From: Corydoras sp. C115
Taxonomy: Eukaryota > Chordata > Actinopteri > Siluriformes > Callichthyidae
DNA: 64,000 nt
Direction: 5' to 3'
NCBI GenBank assembly: GCA_019802505.1
Contig: JAFMOC010000196.1
Coordinates: 654,725 to 718,724 of the forward strand
In this document: positions 37,201 to 49,100 of the stretch, one piece after another
Layout: each line of letters starts with the position of its first letter
Numbering within the stretch: position 1 is the first letter of the stretch
Notes under the pieces: model-generated
Seen by the model: only the letters and a program-made list of their open reading frames with translations
What the model was told of the DNA's origin: nothing
The model's database searches: none
Program-made: the position numbers and the translations under genes

Positions 37201-37636
37201 TAATTATTATCTATTTGGGTTTGTACATAAATTGATACATAATTTTATCTACATTTATTTATTAGGCGCTTTATGATATTTTATTCTCAGTTGGTCCCCC
37301 TGTGGAAGGGGCCCATTCAGTTAGACGAGCGTCTGCGCGGTCAGACACCGATGTTGGACTACGGCACTTGGCTCACAATCTTAATTCTTGTTCATCTCAA
37401 AGGTGTTCAGTTGGGTCAAGGGCCACACACCAAACTAATTTTTGTGGTCCTCGTTCTGTACAGTGGCCTTCCCCAAACTGTTTTCAGTTTCACTTCTGAT
37501 ACTGCTGTTAATGGGATGGAACTAAACACCGAAATCCAATACGGCCTGATATTATGGTCCAGAATTTGCAGCTGACTTTGTGTTTGTATTAAAAAAAAAA
37601 AAAAAAAAAAACTAAAAAAAAAAAAAACTAACTATT

Positions 37637-37692
<56 letters not shown>

Positions 37693-38401
37693 CAATTCAG
37701 TCTTCTCATCTCTGAGCCTGGATCTGCTTCCTGAACGAGCTGCCACGTTAATGGTGTACGATGACGTGGTTCAGATCGTCTCTGGATACAGAGGTATGAA
37801 CATCATTATTACCCCATTTAATTTAATGAATTTTTAAATAAATAGAGATGAGAGGACACTGTACACGTATGTGTGACGTGATTCTGCAATAAAGAACCTA
37901 ATAGTTCAACCGTAGCCATGATTTAAACTTCACTTCTGTCCGAAAAAAAAGCACGTTAGGTTCGTTTAGGTGTTTTTATTTTTAACAATAAAGGCGGCGG
38001 GTGACCTTTACATTGTAGGAGGAGGGACTGACGGATGATGGAAAGGCTCCAGAATTAAGTGGATGGGCTGTTTTTATTGGACAGTGACAGTATGTTTAAA
38101 GAGCCCAACACAGGCTTTGGTATAAACACACACACACACACACGCACGTTTATCTACAGGGTGGAACTTTCTATCTTCACAGCTATTACTTTCCACAGGA
38201 GAACAATGCGCTTACAAATTACACACACACACATAAACACGCACATAAACACACAGTGGAGAGGGACCCTGTCCATCTGCTGCAGTGTTTTGGAAATGGG
38301 TGAAGAGACCCCTCCCTCTTTACACACTCGTGTCCACACCCACCCCAGCGACACACTTATATTTACACACCTGCCTGCCAGCAGGGGGTTTTTATATCTT
38401 G

Positions 38402-38444
<43 letters not shown>

Positions 38445-40400
38445 ACTATAGAAATGCTCGGGGAATTGTTGGGAGGAGAATGGAGGAGGGGAAATAAACA
38501 CAAAAGGGAGCGGGGGGGGGGGGGTGAAGAGAAGGAAGTACACCCCGGGGATTGCTTTGACAGACACGAGTTAAATACGGCACGACGGCAGATGGCATTA
38601 TACGGCGTGAGTGCGCGACCGTGGAAAGCAGCCTGTCGGGGGCCCTCCTCGCGATGCCCGAGTTCGCCCGGGTTCCGCGCCGTCCGTTTCGTGTGAGCGC
38701 GCAGTCTTGTTCTCGGGGGCTGATAAGTGGTTTAAGGTAGACCAGATGCAGGAGGTCAGAAACCGAAGAGAGCGGTCATGCCTGAGGAATGCAGACTCCC
38801 TGCTATGGAAACTGGATGACATCATCGCTCCAGATGTGGAGGACCCCTTCTCCAACGCTCGGAGCTGCGCGATTAAAGGAGAAGGCCGGGGTTTTTTTTT
38901 TTTTTACAACCTGGACCCTTTCTTTAAGCGTTCAGCGAAATGTTTCGCCTACTGTACTTACACACGGAGGAATCTGTCCTCCGCATGTACCCCATCTGTG
39001 CAGAAACACAGATACACACACTGAGTGAGGTGAGAACGTGTGCCCAGTATGGCGCCCCCTGGGAGAAATTGGCGGGGGTTAGGTGTCTTGCTCAAGGGCA
39101 CTTCAGCCGTAGTACTTGGTGGGACCGGGAATGGAACCTGGATCCATTGAACCACTTAATGTGCCCAGGTTTGTACTAGTGACCAATCAGAAGTGGCGAA
39201 ACCGTTTCAGGAACATCGGCCATGATGAAGTGCATCGCTGGTTCTACCACCGAAGGTAGAACCTTTACAGGAACAGACCTGCACATCATTAAAACAGCTG
39301 TCTGCTGTACGTTTAATAAACTCTGCATCATCCGCTGATTATTATGAAAGCAATATGTGGTGGTTAGCACGTTCTCCTCTCAGCACTAGGGATTCCCGGT
39401 TCGAATCCCCATCTGGGTGGAGTTTCCATGTTCTCCCCGTGTCCGCGTGGGTTTCCTCCGGGTTCTCCGGTTTCCTCCCACAGTCCAAAAACATGGATCA
39501 AGTCAATTGAGTTCTCCAAATTGCCCCATATAGAGTGTGTATGTGTGAGTGAGTGTGTGCCCAGCGATGGATTGGCGCCCTGTCCTGGGTCTATCTACCC
39601 AGCGCCCGAGACGTTCTCCCCTGGATGGGCATGGGGAACCCCACCGCGACCCTAATATAGGATAAAGCGGAAGATAACGAATGAATGAATGAATGAATAT
39701 GGTACGAGAAGGCGTGGCATTATGTACAGTTACAATTCTTTACGTGATTTATTCAGAATAATACACAACCTCGAGTGTCCTATTGCTTTAATAAAACACT
39801 TACAAACACACTGTAATAGGAAAACAATGTTTGATTCATAAATTCGTTTATTGGAAGCAAAACCGTTAATAATCTGGTCTTCCGCAACGTAATCTATTTC
39901 GCTGATCGCTGAGTAACAGGATTCAAGTTTTTTTCTTCAGACTAATTTTTGAAGGCAGCTTATCAAGAAAAAACATCTGGAAATAATGTGTGGTAGATCA
40001 GGCATTAATACAAATGTGAAGCGCTCAGAGGAGTGTATTATTGTGAATAATGTCACAAACGGCTCAGATTTAAAGAGCGGAACGTCCCATTTTATAAATG
40101 ATCTATTTTATAAACCACGTAGCATCCTACAGTGCAGGGGGTGTGAGGGGGGCGGGATCCAGGCATGTTGTGTGCAGTGTGATTGGTCGATGTGTTTATT
40201 GAATTATTTATACCAAAGCTGCGTCCACGCGCTGAGAAAAAGAAATCACACAGAAAAGGGAAGGCGTCGCGTCGGATCTGTCGTTTATATTCTGATTTAT
40301 TATAACGTTTTATTTGATAACCAGCTGAATGTTGTAACTGCAGTGATTTAGACACTTTATAATGTTTTTGTTGTCTTATAGTGTTGTTTGTGTGCTGTAT

Positions 40401-40441
<41 letters not shown>

Positions 40442-43400
40442 TCGTCAGGCTGTCATTGTAAATAAGAATGTGTTCTTAATGATTTGCCTGGTTAAATAAA
40501 GGTCTATATATATATATATGTTTTGCTGCGTGGTGGTGTGTCTCCAGGGTCAACGCTCCAGCCGTGGGTCCAGTTCCCGAGACGAGCTCTGAGTCTTCCT
40601 CCTAACGCCACCTACACCAATCTGACCGCCTTCCTCACCGTGACCCACTCGGGCCCGGACACCCAGCGCCTGCCGTACCTGCAGGGCCTCGGAACCAACG
40701 CCACAGGTAACTGCAGCCCATCGTGCACCATTATACCCACATTCACACCTAGGGGGCAGATCGGAACAATTTAATTTAACTATTCGGTAGGGCTGTATTC
40801 AACAAAGAATTTTCATAGTCGAATCTGATTCGTCAGATTTTCCCTACAGTCGACTGATAGTCGAATCCGTTAAAATTTCACCACAAGATGGCGCTATAGG
40901 CGTGGTTTTTAAAAAAGATTTTTTTTTTTTATATTTTACTTGTTTTTCTAGAGCCCCGTAAATGGGATCCCCGTTCTGGACTTTTTTCCACTTCAAAGGA
41001 AAAACCCTAAAAAAAAAACCTAAAAACCTAAAAATTAGGATGATTTTATTTGACAAAAGGCTATATATGTATAAAACGAAAACAAAGACATTTCATGTAA
41101 AAACTAATGCTTAGCAGCAGCCATGGGCGCCCCCATGTGGTCAAAATGGTACATTCGACTATGAGGTTCATAGTCGACTACGGTTCTCCGAATCGAATCG
41201 TCGAATCAGCGAATGTTGCAGCTCACCCCTACTATTCTGCATGTTTCCAAATCCTGAGAGGAACGCAGCGCTCCCAGATAAAACCTCTCCCGACATGGGG
41301 AGAACATGCCAACTCGAGAAAGTGGATCTGAAAGGGCCTTGGCTGCTCTGCTTAAGCAGATCAATGCTCATCGACGAGGCTCGGCTTTTAACGCTCATAA
41401 TAACAAAGATGGAGGACGGCTCCGTCGTGTCTGGGGCAGACGTTTTGAGTCATAAAGGGTAACGGTAAGTCATACATTGTTTATCAGGCGCAGTCGTCGT
41501 CTCATCGGCTGTAGTTACGCTTTCGCAAGGTAGGCGGCGCTGTTTCCCCCCCCCAAACGATCCTCCAGCCGTCTCCTGATTCTGATTAATCTTTTACTTT
41601 CGTCCCCGCCCCCTCAACCCATGATCTCTCTCTCTAATCTCTAATCTCTGTGTCTGGTAGGCAGCGACCGCCGGTTCGAGCTGACTCCGGTGGCCGGGAT
41701 CAGCGTTCATCTCCTGGACAGCAACGGGGCAGAGCTTCATGTCAGCGAGCCAATCACAGTGAGCGTTCCCCTCGCGGATGATGGCGGCCTGAAGGAGAAT
41801 GACCACATCCCCGCGTGGAGGTTCGATCCCAAACTCGGTGAGTGTGGAACACCTTGCTGGACCCCCGCGGGGTCGTACGCCTCTGTCCCTTTAAAGGGCG
41901 GTCAGGCGGAGGGATACGTGGTGCAGCGGCTTTAGATCTGGGACCCGAGTCAAAAATGTTTGTGCAAAGCGGATGAAAGGTGGAGCCGGCGTTTGGGATG
42001 TGGAACCTGGAGGTCAGCCAGGTCACGAGGGAGTGTTGAGTCGGATGGATTTATGGTGCTCCGCACTACTGTTTCCTCATCGATGCAGTGAGCGGCCACT
42101 TTATTAGAGACGGCTCGAGGTTTCCTGTGTAGTAATTATTCATTCATTTATTATCTTCCGCTTTATCCTCTATTGGGGTCACGGTGGGGTTCCCCATGCC
42201 CATCCAGGGGAGAATGTTTCGGGCGCTGGGCAGATACACCCAGGACAGGGCGGCAATCTATCGCTGGGTACACACACACAAACATGCACACATACACACA
42301 CTCTATATGGGGCAATTTGGAGAACTCAATTGACTTGATCCATGATTTCGGACTGTGGGAGGAAACCGGAGAACCCGGAGGAAACCCACGCGGACACGGG
42401 GAGAACATGGAAACTCCACCCAGATGGGGATTCGAACCGGGAATCCTGAGCTGAGAGGAGAACATGCTAAACCACTAAGCCACCGTGCAACAAACTATAA
42501 ATATATGTATATACAGTATATAAAAATAAATTTGAGAATATATACACTATATATAAAAGTATTATCTTCCACTTTATCCTCTATTAGGGTCGCGGGGGGG
42601 TTCCCCATGCCATCCAGGGGAGAACGTTTTGGGCACTGGGCAGATACACCCAGGACAGGGCGCCAATCTATCACAGGGCACACTCACTCACACCGCCAGT
42701 TTCCTATTTCAATTTAATTAATATAGTATAATTACTACGGCGGCACGGTGGCTTAGTGGTTTAGCATGTTCTCCTCTCAGCGCTAGGGATTCCCGGTTCG
42801 AATCCCCATCTGGGTGGGGTTTCCATGTCCTCCCCGTGTCCGCGTGGGTTTCCTCCGGGTTCTCCGGTTTCCTCCCACAGTCCAAAAACATGGATCAAAG
42901 TCAATTGAGTTCTCCAAATTGCCCCATATAGAGTGTGTGTGTGTGAGTGAGTGTGTGCCCAGCGATGGATTGGCGCCCTGTGCTGGGTGTATCTGCCCAG
43001 CACCCGAAACGTTCTCCCCTGGATGGGCATGGGGAACCCCCCCTAAGCGACCCTAATAGAGGACAAAGCAGAAGATTATGAATGAATGAATGCTTTATGA
43101 TCTAACAGTCGGTTCCCCGGTTCCTGATCACATCCGAGTCACGAGGGCGTTTGATTCGATCAGATCAGTGATGTAAATGTAACGAGGAAAATAAATACCC
43201 CGATCAAAGCAGGTGCCCTGATAGAGGTTGTATAGACCATTAATTAGTTAAAAGTGTGTGTGTGTGTGTGTGTTTATGTTGTTCTGTGCCACACATTTTA
43301 CATAAACAAAGCGAGGACTCTCAGGAGCCACGTTTAAAGGAGAACAGGTGAAATCCGGAGGCGACTTTGTTTCGAATGCAAATGAACAGTTTGGAGCTCA

Positions 43401-43950
43401 GAGTTCGTGTTGTGATTTTCATTTGTGTAACGGATGAACCATCGCATTTCCATGAGTCTAAAGTCATGCATTAGTACACATGGGTCAGGACTTGTGGGTG
43501 GAGGATGTGTCTCTATAGACTGGCTCTTACCGGCTCTGTATTCGCAAAGAAACCTGTGCAAGACCAAGCACTTAGTCTTGCGTTTCGGACAATTGTATGC
43601 CCATAATTGGGTGGGAACAGTTTGGGGAAGGCCCTCTTATGATGTAAGTTTGCAGAAGGAATTTGCAGAGGAGTGGAAGTCGAGGGATCCAGTTAAATGT
43701 GATGTGGTGATCAGTAGGCGTCCCGATTATAATCTCAGAGGTTTAATAGATGCAGGTTCATGAACAGAAGGTGCAGTACGGTCCGATTTCTTTATCTGCA
43801 CGCGGTACGAGTCAACAGACGCCGTTTCCGTGTTTGTCGTTCTGAGGGGGGTTTCGGTTTTGGATTTGTGCCTGGGTATATCGTGGGAAACGAATACCAC
43901 GGGAGTTCAGTTGCATCCCTTTGAATCAGATCCAAACATGTACAGATGAT

Positions 43951-43988
<38 letters not shown>

Positions 43989-44437
43989 CCCGGCTCACGA
44001 TAAGGCAGCATGTCAAAGTCACACAATCGCCGACGACCACAGTGTCGAGTCCCGTGACTTTCATCCTTTTGTGCAGCCGGGCGGGGTGACTACGGTCTGC
44101 CTTAAACCCTGAGGCTGATTTCTTATTCTCATTGAGCAAAGGTTTCACTTAACGACTTATTAAATAACTTATTCAACTATGGGATGGCGTCCACGGCCTT
44201 TAGACTGGCAGCCCAACACTTTTTTTTTTTTTTTTTTTTTTTGGAGGATGTAACATTTGGATGCGTGATGTAAGGACGCACACTGTTCATCTTTGGGATT
44301 TAAGGTGGAGTAATTAAAGGTGAAAGATGTGTCCTCATATATTCGGTCATTCGCTGCTGTAGTTTAGAATGTTAAGAAACTGCAAATCAGCTGAATGTGT
44401 TTTTAAGCCAAAATGTGAGCTGGCTAATGCAGAGGTG

Positions 44438-44478
<41 letters not shown>

Positions 44479-46159
44479 AATGATAACAACAAGGTTAAAT
44501 GATAGCCTTCAGTCGCTGAGATATTCGGTCCTGAAATTCACAGGAGGCTTTTTGCATTTATTCATTCATTCATTCATTATCTTCCGCTTTATCCTCTATT
44601 AGGGTCACGGTGGGGTTCCCCATGCCCATCCAGGGGAGAACGTTTTGGGCGCTGGGCAGATACACCCAGGACAGGGCGCCAATCTATCGCTGGGCACACA
44701 CTCACTCACACACATACACACACTCTTTACGGGGCAATTTGGAGAACTCAATTGACTTGATCCATGTTTTTGGACTGTGGGAGGAAACCGGAGAACCCGG
44801 AGGAAACCCACACGGACACGGGGAGAACATGGGGATTCGAACCGGGAATCCCTAGTGCTGAGAGGAGAACATGCTAAACCACTAAGCCACCGTGCCACCC
44901 TCTTTTTGCATTTATTCATTAATTCATTATCTCCCGCTTTATCCTCTATTAGGGTCGTGGGGGGGGGGGTTCCCCATACCCATCCTGGGGAGACCGTCTC
45001 GGGCGCTGGGCAGATAGACCCAGGACAGGGCGCCAATCCAACTCTGGGAACACACAGACACACTCTATATGGGGCAATTTTGAGAACTCAATTAACTTGA
45101 TCCATGTTTTTGGACCGTGGGAGGAAACCGGAGAACCCGGAGGAAACCCACGCGGACACGGGGAGAACATGGAAACTCCACCCAGATGGGGATTCGAACC
45201 GGGAATCCCTAGAGCTGAGAGGAGAACATGCTGAACCACTAAGCCACCGTGCCGCCCCCCTTTTTGCATTTAATTTTTATAAATTCTATTTTGATTTATT
45301 AATTTAGTAAATAACACTTAACACTTTCGAATGAATCCTCTGTGTTCCAAACTGATGATGATGATTATGATAATATTCCATGAATTATTCATGCTAATCA
45401 TTTATAATTTAATCATCAGACTGTGGTGACGTTGGGAATGCCTGCTCGGCGGAGCGTTTGCGTATCGTGCAGCAGTGGTCACTGTGCTGAGTGGACGGCG
45501 GGATCGCGTGACAATCGATAGAAACTCTGAGACAGAAACGCGTTGAAAATGTGCTGCCTCACTGAAGCCTCCCCTGGGTCGATCTGCATGACCTTAAATA
45601 TATACGCAGCTTATTTTACTATCGTTGCAAAAAATCAGGTTCAGGGATCATCGATCTTCATCTCAGGTGTCGGCTGGGGTGGAGAACAGCGAGCTGTCTA
45701 CCAAAAAAAGGACGTGTCTCTTATGATTTCATGAATTATCTTCGTCCCCTTGATTTTATTAAAATAAACATACTTTTTTTTTTTCTTTGAACTAAATTAT
45801 CTGGATTTTTCTACTTTCTCCTCAGTATAACGAAAGCCTTTTTGGATGTTTGCGATTGTTTGCAGTCGTGTTGGAATAAACACACACATAAATAATAATA
45901 TATTATTTCTCTTTTTTATTTATTTTTTTATTCCCTTGCTCCATTATCATTAAAACAGCTATTTAAAATGTCTCCTTTTGTCTTATTATACTGTAGGTAC
46001 AGGCTTTTACCGCCATCTAGTGGTTTATTTTGAGTATTGTAATTATTTCTTAATTTATTTGTTTTTCAGATTTAAAATAAGAATATTTTTTAAGTGGATT
46101 TGATGACACATTATTGAAGAGAATTCTTACGTTTAAAATACTGAAAGTCTGTAAAGCTG

Positions 46160-46193
<34 letters not shown>

Positions 46194-49100
46194 AGGCGCC
46201 TGGTTAAAAAGCAGTTTGGGATGTGTTCAGAAAGAAGGAGATGAGCTGATCCTCAGTTATCTTGCTCCTCAGTTGGGATATTGGGTGGCAGCCATGTCTC
46301 CTATAAACACAGGTAATAAATCATCATTTGTCTTTGATGCAACAGATTTTTTTTTTTTTTACTCTGTAGAAAGTGTGTTCTGTAGTTTGGCCACTAGATG
46401 GCAGTGTTCAATCGCTAGACAAATCTGAATCCTTTCACTACGCATCAGCGTTCATTTTTAAAAAAACGGACTAGATTTCGTCGCGGAAGGACAGATTACT
46501 AACGATTTTGTTATTAATAAACACATTTATGAATAAAAACTTGTTTTTATAATTTTGCCGTGTTTTTATAAAAGAAAAAAAAAAAAACGGCACTTAAGGC
46601 TGTGTGTATTATTGTGAGTAAATAACGGATAGCGGTGTAAGGCTTTACAACGGGCCTGATCACACCTCTTAATTTATTCACAATAGCATAATTGTTTAGT
46701 TGTTTAAACTGAATATTTAATACTTAATAGTTTTATGTAAAGGTTTTACATTTATTTGATTTTTAAGGGTTATTTTGTTCACCGCCTCTCAGCGCTAGGG
46801 ATTCCCGGTTCGAATCCCCATCTGGGTGGAGTTTCCATCTTCTCCCCGTGTCCGCGTGGGTTTCCTCCGGGTTCTCCGGTTTCCTCCCACGGTCCAAAAA
46901 CATGGATCAAGTCAATTGAGTTCTCCAAATTGCCCCATATAGAGTGTGTGTGTGTGAGTGAGTGTGTGCCCAGCGATGGATTGGCGTCCTGTCCTGGGTG
47001 TATCTGCCCAGCGCCCGAGACGTTCTCCCCTGGTTGGGCATGGGGAACCCCACCCCCCACGCGACCCTAATAGAGGATAAAGCGGAAGATAATGAATGAA
47101 TGAATTATGTTCACTTTTTGCGTAATTCATTCATTCATTATCTTCCGCTTTATCCTCTATTAGGGTCGCGGTGGGGTTCCCCATGCCCATATAGGGGAGA
47201 ACGTTTCGGGCGCTGGGCAGATACACCCAGGACAGGGCGCCAATACATCGCTGGGCACACACTCACTCACTCAAACACACTCTATATGGGGCAATTTGGC
47301 GAACTCAATTAACTTGATCCATGTTTTTGGAATGTGGGAGGAAACCGGAGAACCCGGAGGAAACCCACGCGGACGTGGGGAGAACATGGAAACTCCACCC
47401 AGATGGGGATTCGAACCGGGAATCCCTAGTGCTGAGAGGAGAACGTGCTAAACCACTAATCCACCGTGCCACCCTTTTTGCATAATGTTTACTATTTTTA
47501 TTTTATTTATTTTTTTAGGTCCAGTTGTGGCGAAAGACATCAGTACGTACCACACTGTGTTCTTATTAGCCATTTTGGGAGGTATGACGGTCATCCTGCT
47601 GCTCCTGCTCTCTCTCCTGCTGTATTATTGCAGGTGTGTAGTTGGACATGTGACTGATTTATAGGGGTGTCTTCAACTAAGGATTATCATAGTCGAATCT
47701 GATTCGTAAGATTTTCCCTATAGTCGACTGATAGTCGAATCAGTTAAAATTTCACCACAAGATGGCGCTATAAGCGTGTTTTTTAAAAAAGTTTTTTTTT
47801 TTATGTTTTACTTTTTTACTTTTTCTTGAGCTTTATTAATGTGTAGCCTATTGTTAAAGCGCACACATCATTAAAAAATATATATTAACAGAAATTAGGA
47901 TGATTTTATTTGACAAAAGGCTATATATATAACGAAAACAAAGACATTTCATGTAAAAACTAATGCTCAGCAGCAGCCATGGGCGCCCCCATGTGGTCAA
48001 AATGGTACATTACGGTTCTCCGAATTGAATCGTCGAATCGGCGAATATTGCAGCTCACCCCTACTGATTCATACTTGCGCACTAACACACCACTACGTTT
48101 CCAAAAAATTTTTTAACATCTTTTTTTTGGTCTTCTGTCTCAGGAGAAAGTGCTCTCACCGGCGACGCCCGTCTCATCAGAAGTACACCCTGTCCACGTC
48201 CCTTGACAGCACGAAGCGAGACCAGGCCACGTCCATGTCCCACCTCAACCTCATCGCCGAGTCCCAGCTGGACCGGGTCGCCGCGGAGCCGGACATGCAC
48301 ACGCCCATGCTGACGGCCGGCCCTCGTGACTCCTCCACCACGGAGCCGGTGTCGTCTCGGGACGAGCTCGCCGGCCGCTGCCAGCGCGACTATCGGCGCA
48401 GCTACGCCTCGGTCGTCTCGTCGTCCGTCCACCCTCTGCACACCTCCATTTCCTCTTCGTCTCCGTACCCCCTGCACCACACCGTCTCGGCCGGTCGCCT
48501 GTCCTCGGACAGCAAGGCCAGCCCACGTGAGCTCCGGCTGTCCCACGCCACGACCACGCCCGCCGCGTCCCCCGACAGGGACCTGGGGGTGGAGCACCGG
48601 CCCTCGGACTACCTGCTCTCGCGTTCCGTGGACCAGCTGGAGCGCCCGGCGCTTATACCCCGTCCAGGCGCTTTGCTCTGCTGCACCTCAGAGCTTCAGG
48701 TCAGCCACGGCGGAGCGGCGTACCAAAAAGGACGGCCCACTCTGTTAATCCCCGCCCACTACATGCGGCTACCCGGGACACACCCGCTTTCGGGCCAGGC
48801 GCTTCTCCTTCAATCGGACGAGCGCAGTGAGCTGGAGAGCATCCGGGCCGAACTCAACGCATCCCATCAGCCTCAGGGGGAGCCGGGCGAGCGGGGCGAC
48901 GAAGGAGCGGCGGGGGAGGGGGAGGACGTCTCCAAAGAGGGCGGACAGGCGGGGGACGAATGGACGGCGGCCTTACCCGGGGCGCTCTCCATCCCCAACG
49001 CGCTGGGGGACGCCGGGCTGGGAGTGGTGCAGATGAACGGAGAAGACCAGCTGCTCGCCGAGAAGACCTTGATGGCCCTGAGGGGGGGCAAGCCCCTCCC

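Noticed and set aside
48025..48143. Extending fam171a1 exon 8 upstream to an ATG at 48025
   Set aside because: That stretch includes the end of a hAT element and the polypyrimidine tract; the AG at 48142-48143 and the phase match with exon 7 fix the boundary.
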